Both the position numbers and the translations under genes were made by a program. The notes beneath the pieces are model-generated. The model saw only the letters and a program-made list of their open reading frames with translations. It did not search any database and was not told the DNA's origin. From assembly GCA_031308135.1 (NCBI GenBank), contig JAHLJT010000631.1:156629276-156693275 (forward strand): DNA of 64,000 nt, read 5' to 3'. Positions 35,481 through 47,500 of the stretch are shown in pieces. Positions within the stretch are counted from its first letter, which is position 1, and each line of letters starts with the position of its first letter. Source of the DNA: Acheta domesticus (Eukaryota > Arthropoda > Insecta > Orthoptera > Gryllidae).

Positions 35481-37422
35481 ATTATTCTGAAAGTAATCAT
35501 CCTAACAATGGTTATATTTAGTTTAAATGATACTATTAATGTTTGCTTTTCTGCATGGGTTGAACACGGGCTGCATTTAAATAACACAATTAATTAACGA
35601 AATTGTGGATGTTATTACTATTATAAGGTAGTGGCTCCGCTGTTGAAATGACTGATTCATTCATATGCTCAGAGAATTTGTGTGTTCTCATAAGATGACC
35701 TTCTTGGCATTTACGTATTTAGGGAACATTTGTAACAACCCATGTTTCCATTCCGCAAAGCAATCGACTTGCGTTCTGAAGGTATACCATTTCTGGTGTC
35801 AGGGTCGCATGAGAAAAGAGTGTCGCTCAATGCACGTTGCATTTGGAAAACGGCTTGAAGGGTAGATTTTGTGAGAGAACTGCCATTGACTTCCAAAGAA
35901 ATGGGAGTTGTCATGACATGCTAAATTCTTAGAACAATTACATATCTCGAAACGAAAGGCGGTAGCGCCGATTGGATTGCGAATTTTGCATCTCCTTCAA
36001 AGGCAGTTTAGAAAAGACAATAAAATAATTTCGCAAAATTTGTAAATTTTATGACAATTTCCAAATTTTGCAGTTTCTGAAGAGGAAAGGGGTCCCTTAT
36101 ATTCCAGAACCGAAAACTGCAAATTAACAATTTTTCAACAATTAACAATTTTATAAACAATCCGAATTTGCGCTATACGGAGGAAGGGTCTCAATTGTCT
36201 TTGAGGTGAATATTGCAAACTAACAATTTTGACAAGCGATGCAAAATTATTACTGAATACCTAGTTTAATTATTGCAAAAACCTTAAATTTCGTAAACAC
36301 TGATATTTGAACACTATTACTTCGCCAAAACTTCCAACTCCCAATTATTTTTCCGATTCTGCAGCCGCCTTCGCCACACTTCATTTCTCGTCTCGGATCC
36401 GTAATATTCATACACGTACGTAGTTGTTGTTGCGTTAAAAGAGGGGATATTCAATTGTTTTTTTGCAAGTAAATCAGAATTAAATATTTCCAAATTTCTT
36501 TTCAAATCCACTAATTCTATTGCATGTGTTGAACTTTTTATGTCATATTGTATGATATTATCTTTATTGATATATTTCTTGTAGACGATCGAATGGCTTG
36601 CATGACGACGCGATGAGACTATCCCCGCCCCCTGTGCCTTCTACGCCAATACTCTCAATCATTCGGATAAACGCGTATCATAGAGAACGTTCAACTAGAG
36701 ATCATGATTGCGGGAAATCTAGCCTATCAGCTTCTCAGTCGTTGGGCAGTTGGTTCCGAGTGTTCTTTTGTAATAGTTAACTATGAAAGAACAGATGGCG
36801 TTATCGTCCGTACAGTGTGCCAGAATGCGCGGAAAGACGGGCACTCTGAATTTGGCCGTTACCCATTTTATGTTCGAGAACGGTACATGCAGTATGAAAC
36901 CCAAATTTGGTTTATAATTGCACCAGAAATTAACTCTTCTGTTCTTACTGTGGTATGTGAATCTTATTATGATTTTATTGCCGTTACAGCGCGTCCCCCA
37001 GGTGAATATTGAATGGCATCAACATTCTCCTATTTTCTCAAGCTGCGGCGCACTGTAAAGCATGAAAGACAGAGCAGCCACACGCATCCCTTTCCGCGCC
37101 TCAAACAGTACTCCGTCAACACATCCCTGCCGGATGGCGTAGGCCGGAGATCGCGAACGTGAAAATCGCCGCGCCGCTGCTTGTCACCCTGTCAGCAACG
37201 ATAGTAAGAGCCATCGCACGCCTCTTGAGTCAAGCGAAATAGTCCCATGTACCGCTGGGTTGAAATGCTCTGGGAAACCTCTTTCCCCATTAGTCTTTAA
37301 AAGGTTAAATAAATGAGAGAATAGTTTTGGATGAATGGAAAGAAAATGAATAAAAATATTACTAAAACCACTGTTTCAAAGGAGTCCCATTTCAGTATTT
37401 GTATATTAATAAAGTATTCTTA

Positions 37423-37426
37423 TTAA
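37423..37426. other. Empty TTAA site matching PB-2 of copy B
   Basis: Copy A reads 'aagtattctta-TTAA-gagttgtt' without interruption. Copy B has the same flanks separated by the 1.7-kb PB-2 element and a second TTAA. Confidence 0.9.
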
Positions 37427-37552
37427 GAGTTGTTCATTTTAGTTTATGTAGTCATTTCATAAATTTATTTTTGTAAATGTCATAAGTTGATAAATATATT
37501 TTTAAAATAGTAAAACATTTTCGTCATTTCATTTACAACGAATGTGTGGTGG

Positions 37553-37585
<33 letters not shown>

Positions 37586-37590
37586 ATAGA
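37553..37590. repeat. (TA)n microsatellite
   Basis: TA dinucleotide run with interruptions. The corresponding place in copy B (near 56,030) lacks it. Confidence 0.8.
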
Positions 37591-38107
37591 TATGATAAAC
37601 ATGAATTATTATCTTCCCTTATTATCTCAATTCCTAAAATTAAAAAGTAAATAAAAACAGTAATTATTTTCGAGATAATTTTTTTAATGAAAACTTTTTT
37701 TGAATTAATCAGATCTTATTGACTTAGTGCAAGCATCCTAAAACAAATAACAACCCTAACTGAAGTATCCTGAAAGGGGCGTCAAATTCCATGCTTGCCA
37801 TGGGGGCGCCGGAATACCCTAGATTACGCCTCTGGTCCAACCTTTCCTCTGTCGTTATTTGACTCGCTCAAAGTCTCACTAGAATGCTCTCCCATGGTGA
37901 CCTCATATTTCTCCGTTTTTCAACCCTTTCATTCGAAATGAAAAAAGTTATTACTTTATCCTAAAATAATTTACCGCACTCCCTACGTGCACTCACTTAT
38001 AAACACTGTGTCTGATTCACTTCAACTACACTGTTTCACATTACCACACTGTGTTTCAGTTAACTGGCACTTTCAACCGATCGAGAGGCGCTTTCATTTA
38101 ACTTGAG

Positions 38108-39107
38108 NNNNNNNNNNNNNNNNNNNNNNNNNNNNNNNNNNNNNNNNNNNNNNNNNNNNNNNNNNNNNNNNNNNNNNNNNNNNNNNNNNNNNNNNNNNNN
38201 NNNNNNNNNNNNNNNNNNNNNNNNNNNNNNNNNNNNNNNNNNNNNNNNNNNNNNNNNNNNNNNNNNNNNNNNNNNNNNNNNNNNNNNNNNNNNNNNNNNN
38301 NNNNNNNNNNNNNNNNNNNNNNNNNNNNNNNNNNNNNNNNNNNNNNNNNNNNNNNNNNNNNNNNNNNNNNNNNNNNNNNNNNNNNNNNNNNNNNNNNNNN
38401 NNNNNNNNNNNNNNNNNNNNNNNNNNNNNNNNNNNNNNNNNNNNNNNNNNNNNNNNNNNNNNNNNNNNNNNNNNNNNNNNNNNNNNNNNNNNNNNNNNNN
38501 NNNNNNNNNNNNNNNNNNNNNNNNNNNNNNNNNNNNNNNNNNNNNNNNNNNNNNNNNNNNNNNNNNNNNNNNNNNNNNNNNNNNNNNNNNNNNNNNNNNN
38601 NNNNNNNNNNNNNNNNNNNNNNNNNNNNNNNNNNNNNNNNNNNNNNNNNNNNNNNNNNNNNNNNNNNNNNNNNNNNNNNNNNNNNNNNNNNNNNNNNNNN
38701 NNNNNNNNNNNNNNNNNNNNNNNNNNNNNNNNNNNNNNNNNNNNNNNNNNNNNNNNNNNNNNNNNNNNNNNNNNNNNNNNNNNNNNNNNNNNNNNNNNNN
38801 NNNNNNNNNNNNNNNNNNNNNNNNNNNNNNNNNNNNNNNNNNNNNNNNNNNNNNNNNNNNNNNNNNNNNNNNNNNNNNNNNNNNNNNNNNNNNNNNNNNN
38901 NNNNNNNNNNNNNNNNNNNNNNNNNNNNNNNNNNNNNNNNNNNNNNNNNNNNNNNNNNNNNNNNNNNNNNNNNNNNNNNNNNNNNNNNNNNNNNNNNNNN
39001 NNNNNNNNNNNNNNNNNNNNNNNNNNNNNNNNNNNNNNNNNNNNNNNNNNNNNNNNNNNNNNNNNNNNNNNNNNNNNNNNNNNNNNNNNNNNNNNNNNNN
39101 NNNNNNN
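38108..39107. other. Assembly gap of exactly 1000 N
   Basis: A round-number run of N, so a placeholder between contigs of unknown true spacing. The flanking sequences overlap each other's contigs, so the true distance may be negative. Confidence 1.
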
Positions 39108-40074
39108 GGCCCCACGCTTATCAAATTGACATTTTATAAGATTTTTGTGAAAATCAACGGTAGATAATTTCTCAAAAATGTTAAAATGTTTCTACTGGAG
39201 AATTGTTTGTTTATAAAAATTTGCGTTTATTGCAGTAGATGAGATTTCTTCATTCTTGGTGACAAACTGAAAGCAATGGAATTTGACTTCTGTTTGAGCA
39301 CACATGTACAATTTTGTTTTTTGTTTTTTTACTGGACTCCAGCATTCATTTAATTTCTGTAGTGAGCGAAACAATGAATAGCACCAGAGAGTAAAAAGGT
39401 TAAGGATGAAATAGTTCTCTCAGGTTGTAAAGTGGACAACGGCAATGAAGTTTCCTCTCGTGAATACGTCATATTGACTTTCTTGTAATATAAATGATTA
39501 TAATTGAACAGCCACCCAGAATAAATATCAATTAACAGAACCGCAATTTTTCAGTAGAATGAATAAAATAGGTAGGAAATACTCATAACTCATCAATGAT
39601 CAGTCGATATGTGAATACAACTCTAGTGTTAGCTTCACGCAATATTAATGATATATGTGTTCATTAATTTCTCATTCCTAAATAAATGAAAGCTAGTTCT
39701 CCCCAAGATAATCCCACAAATAACCAAAAAGACAAAAAACAAACAAAGTTTAACATAAATGGCGTACTTGCTTAATATTTCCCCAACATTTGCGCGGAAT
39801 GCGATATTAACTATTATTAATTAGTGAATTATATACTTATCCGGAAAGTATAGTACTGTGATGTAGAGCATTCATTAGACTTATATCTAATATTGTTCGA
39901 CAATTTTGTTGGTTACATCCTTATTTCAGGCCGCCCTTCTATTGCAAATAAGAGAGAAATATGGTTTGGAATTCTTTTTGGTTAAAATATTCAACGGGTA
40001 ATTCTTTAGACGAAAATGAGTGATGGTCTTTGTTATTAACAACGTACTCCTCAATGCAATCCCAAGATGCCCGG

Positions 40075-40640
40075 GGTTGGAATCGCCTTGGCGAGGTGTC
40101 CGACAGGGGGTGACTTCTGTGTCGGTGTCCTTGTATAAGTGTGAGGCGGGGTCTTAGCGATGCCATGGCGAGGAGTTTGGTGGGACCTTGGCAATGTGTG
40201 TGCCTACGCGAGGTGTGACGGGGCCTTGGCGAGGCTTGGCGGGACTTGGCGAGGTGTGCGGCAGAGAGTTGGGGCGGGTGATGGCGGGGCGCGTTGCGGT
40301 TCTCTACAGGCGGCTGTTGACGAATGGCGGAAAACGGCGGCGCCAGCACCGGAAACTCCACCAAGAGGGAGACGAGCGCCCCCCCTTTCCATCCAAAAGA
40401 AGGGGGCGCAGCGAGGCAGGGCGCTTGGCGGCGGGGCTTCGATCTCGCGCGAAAAACGGAGGCGGCCAGATTTACGGTCCGCGGGAAGCGCGCGCCCGTG
40501 CTCCGAGTGGCGCCTTCCGGCCCCAGCGCGGCGACCTGTGTTTTGCGGCTGAAGCTCTTGTACCAGATGAGTAGTAAGAACGATGAGCGTATTGGAAACG
40601 TACTCGACGTGAAATTTATCATTAGCGAACGTGTCGTTGT
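40075..40640. repeat. GC-rich module, copy B
   Basis: Counterpart of 14,500-15,070 with indels that change every reading frame; the long overlapping frames on both strands are therefore not conserved. This argues against coding function. Confidence 0.5.
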
Positions 40641-40722
40641 GTTAGAAAAGAAAGTTTACTGGCAACTTTTCCTTTCCGCATTTATTGTATATGGGCTACA
40701 TGTCGCTCTCAGGCGCTAGGGC

Positions 40723-41262
40723 CTGGAGAGATGGCTCAGTGCATCAACGTGATGTCACTGCAGTTCACCTCTGGCCGGGAAGTCCTAGGTTCGGGTCCCT
40801 GACGGCGGCAGGATTTTCGACACTAGCTTGTCACTACGTCGAATTCAATCGCTGTCTGGAGGAGACTCTAGCAGGCCGGCTGCTCTGATCGGTAGTTTTC
40901 CGGTCGTTTCTCTGATCAACGCCAGGCAAATGCCGGAGCAGTACCCTTAACAACGAGCGTACGGAACCGCGCGGCGGTCTTTACTTCCTCTTCCTTGTCC
41001 TAGTCTCTCCTCTTACACACACACACAAACATGCACTACACTACCACGCATGTCGGGAGCTTACAACTTGTCCCGGCTGGGGCGGTGCCCCGCTGGTGGG
41101 AGATACCTGGTGGAGGGAAACCTCGCTAGTCGACGGTAGGTCGGCGCCAGATCTCGCCATCCAGCGGGGAAAAAGATCATCGCCAACTCCCGAGAAAAAC
41201 ACGCACTACACTTACGGGAATAATGACTTGAGTAGTTTGACGCGCCCGGAAACACAATCAAT
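40723..41262 (+). mobile_element. Full-length SINE, copy B
   Basis: Counterpart of 15,149-15,685 at the same site, with target duplications at 40,709-40,722 and 41,263-41,276 (first has one substitution). A box near 40,732, B box near 40,787 (GGTTCGGGTCC). Confidence 0.85.
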
Positions 41263-41429
41263 CCAGGCGCTAGGGCAAGTTTTCCTCTTTTCCTCTTCTT
41301 GTGTTGTGAAGTATGTAAAGATGCATTATTTCTCGCTTGTTGGCATCTTAATAGTTTTATGAGATATTATTGACCCACTTGATCTTTGAAATCAGTTGAA
41401 AAAAGCTGACTTTTTTACTTCCCACCTCT

Positions 41430-42740
41430 TAGGACTACACCATATTTTTTAATGTCTATTGATACATATGTGGAGAAAATTTGAAGAAAAAAATGTTTTG
41501 TTTTGTAAGTCCTTGATACCGAAAAACCCATTGAAAGCAAAACGTCTGTCTGCCCGTCCGTCCGTCTGTGAACACTACTAGCGCCTAAACCATACGAATG
41601 ATTTTTTTCAAATTGAAGAAACCCCTGTAAATCTGGCTTGAGTCGAAGCTGTGAGATTTTGAAAAAGATTCTTCAAAATTTGGGAGTACGTTTCATGAAG
41701 CCCCCCGGACATTTTCAAATTTTTCTCAAAAACGGATCCAAATTTTCAAATTTCAAAGACATTTCAAAGAAAATTTTCAAATTTCTTGAAGGAATAGAGA
41801 AAAATACTCTTATTAAGGTGGCAGAGATTGGAATTTCGCGGTTAACTCTGGATTTTCGAAAATTTCAAAAGTTTGATTTTTTTTCGACTTCTTCCGACAA
41901 CTCCAAAATTAAAGATAGAGGTTCTTTCTTTAAGGTTATGTACATTTTTTGAAAATTTTAGTAGTTTTCGCGCAATATTGCGTGCATTCTGTGCATTTTA
42001 AAAATTACAAAAACAAGATTTTCCCAAAAACGGCTCCAAATTTTTTCTTTACACTTTTGGAAAGTATGTATGTAATCTATGAGATGGCATAAACGCCAAA
42101 TTACTCTATTCTTTTGTTTTTTCAAAAATTACAAAAATGTAATTTTTTGGCTGGTCTCCCACGTCGTTATATTTACTTAAGCGTCGCTTTATTCACATTA
42201 TTATATTTAGGATAACATGTGCTTTCTATAATATTCAGAAAAGTTTTTCGAGAACTCAACATTTTTGTGAAAACTAGCTCAAAATTCCGCATTTTCAGAA
42301 ACGCTCAAACGCCATTTTCTCGTAAACGGCTCCAAACTTATGAAATGGATAGTGCTAATTACACTCTTTATTATGATGTAAAGTTTATTTTGAGTTAATT
42401 TTATGTTTTTTCAAAAATTATATGAATGTAATTTTTTGAACCATTTTCTCACACCTTTAATATGCATATTACTATTAATTTGTAAACATTATTATATTTC
42501 TGATTGTAAATGCTTCAAACGACTTCAAATTAACATTTTTGAAAACTCAAAAATTTTCTGCGAAAAAGAGCTTCAAATTTCGCATTTTTAGTTGCACTTT
42601 AACGCCATTTTCTCTTAAATGGCACATAATTTTTAAAAGAAAATTGCCATATAGGACGGAATTTTTATGTTTTTTTATATTCTAAAACTAATATTTCCAT
42701 TCTACCATTAGGAAACCGAAAAAATTACGAAAATGTCAAA
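41430..42740 (+). repeat. Dispersed noncoding family, long copy B
   Basis: Counterpart of 15,835-17,160, nearly identical. Confidence 0.6.
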
Positions 42741-42889
42741 AAACTAGTTTGGGGAACGATAGATGGCACCTGGCAAGAATATTTGGCAATTCCGAATAGT
42801 TAGCCCAGACCCAAGGAAAAAGAAACTAATACGGAAAAGTCTGTGCCATTCTCTAGGACCACTAGTTATTACTTCTCGCCTTAAGAATA

Positions 42890-45490
42890 CTTCCTAAGAA
42901 GTGAATGTTATGTAACCGTGCGGCCGGAAAACGGCGAATTTTTCCCAGAAAAAACTCTTATAGCTGGATGTCCGTAACGAAAAAGTGGATAAATTTGATT
43001 GCTAAACTTAGAAAAGAAAATCCTCTAACTCAAGGTGTAACCAAAATCCTTTGTTTGTTGCTTCTTGATACTGAAAAATTGATAGACGGCAAAATGTCCT
43101 CTGACCGTCCGTCTGTGGTCAACGCTAGCGCCTAAAACGTTGAGCCAATTTTCTTCAAAATTGGTATTCCTCCAACGGGTTGGCTGATGTCAAGACTCCT
43201 GGAATTTGAAACCAATATTTTAACTTTGGGGGGTACTTTACATGAAGCCGTTGGACATTTTCAAAGTTTTCAAAAAAAGGTTTAAATATTTTCATTATAT
43301 TTTGTTGATGAATAGTGCGAAGGACGTGTAAGAGAAATATGCAGGTATTAATTTCGTATCAATATCTAATTTTTCGAACAATTGCAAAAAAAAAATTTAG
43401 AAACTGCAAAATTGAAGATAGAGATTTTTTCCTCAAAGTCGGTTGTACAAAATTAGCACTTTAAATAAGGTTATGGACCCCTTTTTAAGAAACAATTAGT
43501 TTTTGCGTAAATTGCGTTTGAAATTAACCAAATTTTGTTTCTAAAAAACCGCTCCAAATTTTTTCTTTAAATTTTCTTCTCTTATGTAATAAGGGATGGT
43601 ATTGTGCTAAACCTCTTTCCGGGTAATGCTTGGTTATTGGAAAATTTCAAAAAACCTTTTTAAAACTACAAAATTGTAGATAGAGATTTTTGACTCAGAC
43701 AAAGTCTGTTGTACAAAATTAGTTCTTTAAAGGTGTCATGTACAATTTTCTGAAAAAGTTTGTAGCGATCCTGAGCTTGCTCAGTCACTATTTGGCGATA
43801 AGAAAGACCTCGTCTGCGTGCTTCGCCGCGCGATTACGTAACCCGTCGCCTTATCAGCGGTCGCTGGAGGGGTGGCGGGGGGGGAAGACAGTTGTCCCCC
43901 CCCCTACGCGGAAAAGAAGGGGTTGTAACCGCGGTGTCAGGAGAGTGCGCAGAATGTTTCGAGAAGCGGCAGCGTGAGGTAGCAGCGTGAATTTGGAAGC
44001 TGATGGTGTGGGGCCGCGAGCTCCAGTTAGCGAGAAAGAGGATTGGCTCAGTGGTGGCTAAATTCACACCGCAGATGCGCGTTCGACGGAGGCATCTGGT
44101 CTTGGAGTAAGACGTGGTTACAGAGAGAAACCCGTGCTTAGGCCCAAGACAGAGCGTCGGCAGCCGCATTAGTTCGCTGTGAGTTGTGCGCTGGTGGCGA
44201 ACGCCACGGCCACCGAAATAAGGTCGGTGTTAAAGACAAAACAATTTTATATGTGATACTATAAAAAGTAATGAGAATTTGGAAGCAATTGACTGTAGAA
44301 TGCAGGTTGAAGTGTTGTTCCTGTAGTTCACTGTCAGATTGTTTAATATTTTTTTTGGCCATTAACACTCTTGCATAATGTATGATATACCCGACCATTG
44401 GTATTTCCATAATCATTGTGGACTATTTTCAAAAGATATTTGAAGTAGTGTGTCTTTCTAAGGGGAGAACATCACTTATTTATGATAGAATCTTGTCATG
44501 TTAATACACTACAAGTGCAGTTTCTGTCTTTAAATCAAAAAGAACATTTTGATGATAGTGTAAAATCCAAATCAAGTTAGAAACAATTTGGGTTATTTAT
44601 GAACAATTAAAAGGTTATAAAAGTATATTTGCTATGAACTGTTGAATTTAAGTGAACTTAAATATCTTGAAATATTTATTGAAATTTGGATGCCTGTTGA
44701 GTAAAAATACAACATATTTTTTTATTTTCAACCAAAGGTGTAGGTTGTAATAAATGTTTCACATTCATGGTGTAAACACACATGTTTATTTGTTTTTTTT
44801 TGCAATTTCTTTTGAATATTCTGTGTTTTCAAAACTATGTTTATTCATTTTAATTGTACACAACATATGTCTTTGTAATTGAAGTGAATTGTTTTGCAAG
44901 AAACTACTATGTATGCTAATGCAGTGTATGTTGAGGAAGGGTTAATTGCAATTTTTGTAAACAGAAAGTGCTGAGGCATTTTGTCATCCGAAATGCCTGT
45001 GCTCTACCCTCTGATGTACTATTATGTGTACACATCTCCCCAGAGATATCTTTGATTCATTTGTTGGATTTCAATTTATTTTTGTCACAGAAGATGTTGC
45101 TGTGATGCTAGTTTGTGCCAACTTTGAAATTCATAATTTCTGCAGTTGATTTTTCCTCAAAAAGTTTTTTTTTACGCTGTTCAGTGTTGTATTTTTCTTT
45201 GTTCATTTGTTTATCTGTGCATGTTAGGTAATTTTGTAATTTGTGTTTCTTTTTTTTTTGAGATTCAATTATATTAATGTTTGTGGCTTTCAACTTTGTG
45301 TTTTTTTTTCAAAATTTCAACAAGAGCCAAATTACCCACGAAATTTCCCCACGGCCGACCTACACGAACGGTCACAAGTTGTTTTGCGAAATTGCCGCTT
45401 GAAATTTGCGAAAAAAAATTATCTCAGAAAACCGTCAATTTTTTTTCTTTAAATTTCTCCACATGTGTAATACGCTACGTCTAATAAATA
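42890..45490 (+). repeat. Dispersed noncoding family, second unit copy B
   Basis: Counterpart of 17,320-18,300, split by the LTR-like insertion at 43,761-45,376. Confidence 0.55.
43761..45376. mobile_element. Probable 1.6-kb solo LTR
   Basis: Inserted relative to copy A, whose uninterrupted site is at 18,182-18,185. It begins TGTAGCGATC and ends GGTCACA (TG...CA), with a 4-bp duplication AGTT on both sides (43,757-43,760 and 45,377-45,380). These are LTR-retrotransposon hallmarks. There is no internal coding region and no second LTR, so a solo LTR is the best reading. The first 450 bp are GC-rich, the rest AT-rich with AATAAA near 44,748. LTR family not determined. Confidence 0.65.
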
Positions 45491-45497
45491 AATAATA

Positions 45498-46252
45498 AAC
45501 TAGTGTGCTATAGAATGGCACAGACTTTCTCGCAGAACTTAGTTTTCTAATCTCTATAGTTTGAACTAGTTTTTCTGTTATGAATGATTTTTCCAGATAC
45601 TTTCATTGGGCAACCAAAGACAATTTTTCATATTCTCTGGTTTTTTCGGCTTCCTAATGCTAGAAATGAAACCACCATACACTCATTACTATTGTATTAG
45701 TGTAAATGTCATGCATAGCGAAGGTGGTCGCAATCGTTAAATAGCGACCATTGGCACAGCTGTTCAGAGGGAAACTTCGCTGGTTCGAGGGCTTGTCGTG
45801 GAATATTATTTGTCAAAATTATCATTTTTCACAGGAAATAATTGAGAATTCTAGAAACTTTATTGAAAACCATGTGAAGCAATTCTAATCAGAAATAATA
45901 ATTACGATAAATGAACTGGAAGTGTCTATGTAATTTTCCAATTTTCAACTCTAACAATTTTTCACGTGTCTTCTTGGATTTGTAAAGCGTATATTACCAT
46001 CACATCAATTGTTTTCCAATCACGGATGTACCATTTATGGCTTGATTCATTCATTTTATGGCTCTGTTCGACCCATACGGTGCTAGTGTTGCGTAGTAGT
46101 ACAAGTGCCGACCTGTTAACTTCGAGGATCAGATTTCGAGTCTTGGAACGGAAAAAACATTTGCTGGTAGAAAGCACTTTTGCTGTTTATGTAGTAAGTG
46201 TAACGGAGCATTTAGAACCATGACAAGCAATTGCGATAAAGCACCACTAGTT
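45498..46252 (+). mobile_element. ~750-bp tRNA-module element, copy B
   Basis: Counterpart of 18,305-19,058, with the same inverted AACTAG/CTAGTT ends and both tRNA-like modules. Confidence 0.5.
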
Positions 46253-47039
46253 TTAAATTTTGAAAGTGTCTGAGGGTCTTCTTGAAAAAAAACCCTCAAA
46301 ATTAAAATAGCAGCTTCAAATTCCAAAGTTCGATGGATTGTGGCTTGTGCTCCATATGCTAAGGGATGTTTTTAGACTTATTTTGCAACTGGATTTTTCC
46401 ACTTTTTCGATACCAGGGGCCTGTCCGTAAGGAATCCTCTTATTGTTCACAGTACTATCTACTATTATTTACGAAGAGTTATCTTATGAGATTACGAACA
46501 TTTTTTTTTATAAAATGTACTCTCTGATCTAAAAAAAACTACATAGCTGTTTTTTTAAACAGTGATAACATTGATGTTGTTAGCTTACTTGGTTCTTGTA
46601 AGTCAAAGACAAAAAGGATAAATCTAAACTATAGAGTTCAATATTCAATGGCATAAATGGAAAAATGTACATACGTTTTCCTTTGAAATGAAATTATTAA
46701 CACAATTTGCTTTATACTAATCAAAGCTCCTAATGATGCGTATTACAGATCATTGCTATCTTTGCTTCCTAGCGTATGGATTTTCTCTTTTTGAAATATG
46801 TTTTACTGTTAATCTTCATCTTCACCTCGTTAAAATACTATCCCCTCCTGTGTCCGAGAGGCACATGATGCGCAGTGTGATCTCGGCCTACCCGTCGGAC
46901 GCGAACAGTGTATTTTCCCTTCCTCCGAATATTACGTAACAAAATTTGCTGAAAAGTCTGGCTACAGAATGAAACGATCTGCAACACTTGCTTTTACTGA
47001 AGCATTAGCACTTGTAGCTGGTACGTTGAAAATACGTCC

Positions 47040-47500
47040 GCACGAAACAAAATTAAGAAGAACGTTATGTCTTATTTATACGAATCCAGGGCAATTCGGG
47101 AGGGGCGATGCATTCCTGTCTGTGGAGATTGTGACTTGAGCTTGCACACTTTTCACAATTTCAGCCTGATTCATCAACTGCGGTTCAACATGCTCTTCTT
47201 TAAATTCGAGAAGAGGTCGTGACTAACTGTTCTTCCAATTCGGTCACTCTGGAGGTGAACGTAACTTCTGGCCCCGACAGTGTTGCATTCAGTTGAGCCG
47301 TTGTCGTTCTAACATACCGATCATCTGCATCATAAACTTCCACAGCAAAGCCTTCACGACACAGCGGCCCGGCGTCCGTCAGGGCGCGGCGGCCGGCGTC
47401 CGTCAGCGGTCCGGCCTCCGTCAACGGCTCGGTCTGGTCTAATCATTCATTCTGGTATAATCATCACGCAACAACGCCGCAAATTTTACTAAAAGATCAC
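47040..47500 (-). pseudogene. Retroelement-like ORF remnant with VNTR, copy B
   Basis: Counterpart of 19,880-20,340. The frame 47,200-47,424 starts in a contracted VNTR (47,362-47,431) and has small frame differences from A (cgttgtcgtt versus cgtttgtcgtt). The coiled-coil-like stretch is preserved only in part. Confidence 0.35.

Larger units (their letters stand above)
26513..36882. mobile_element. 10.4-kb element with long inverted terminal repeats
   Basis: Inserted in PB-1 of copy A only, with a 5-bp target duplication GTACA (26,508-26,512 and 36,883-36,887); copy B retains one GTACA at 53,695-53,699. The ends are inverted copies: left arm 26,513 to about 28,830 (including an 878-bp hAT insertion), right arm about 35,490-36,882, giving about 1.4 kb of homologous arm. 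The ~6.6-kb centre has no long ORF or recognisable transposase. The combination of very long arms, 5-bp TSD and noncoding core does not fit a family I can name; a foldback-type or non-autonomous derivative of a large DNA transposon is likely. Confidence 0.8.
25224..37308 (-). mobile_element. piggyBac-family element PB-1, copy A, interrupted
   Basis: TTAA at 25,224-25,227 followed by CCTTTTAGCGACCGAG; the opposite end is GTCTTTAAAAGG followed by TTAA at 37,305-37,308. The first 1,285 bp and last 420 bp match the uninterrupted copy at 52,409-54,125. A 10,370-bp element splits it at 26,512. It encodes no complete transposase. Confidence 0.8.
20355..37834 (+). mobile_element. hAT transposon, copy A, with nested insertions
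   Basis: Starts CAGAGGCGTATCTAGGG and ends in the inverse (cctagattacgcctctg), with 8-bp flanks GTCCCACC at 20,347-20,354 and GTCCAACC at 37,835-37,842 (one mismatch; copy B is perfect). TIRs of this kind and 8-bp target duplications define hAT elements. It contains the C-terminal part of a hAT transposase at 22,475-23,027 and later insertions: a half MITE, a LINE 3' end, a piggyBac-family element and the 10.4-kb foldback element. Confidence 0.85.
13524..38107 (+). repeat. Copy A of large duplicated segment (contig 1 end)
   Basis: Collinear with 39,108-56,479 from first base to last. The first bases (ggccccacgct) equal the first bases after the N gap, and the last bases before the gap (tttaacttgag) equal 56,469-56,479. 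Copy A carries a 10.4-kb insertion absent from B and lacks two insertions present in B. Most remaining differences are single-base indels. See the findings for why an unmerged allele is the likely explanation. Confidence 0.95.

Noticed and set aside
38060..39167. 354-codon open frames on both strands over the gap
   Set aside because: They are translations of N and have no meaning.
39939..40622. 227-codon minus-strand frame and overlapping plus-strand frames in the GC-rich module
   Set aside because: Counterpart frames in copy A (14,334-15,108) are broken elsewhere and read differently. Long frames on all strands are expected from GC-rich, stop-poor DNA.
43738..44169. Coding frames at the start of the LTR-like insert
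   Set aside because: They overlap on opposite strands in a GC-rich region with homopolymer G/C runs and cross the insertion boundary.
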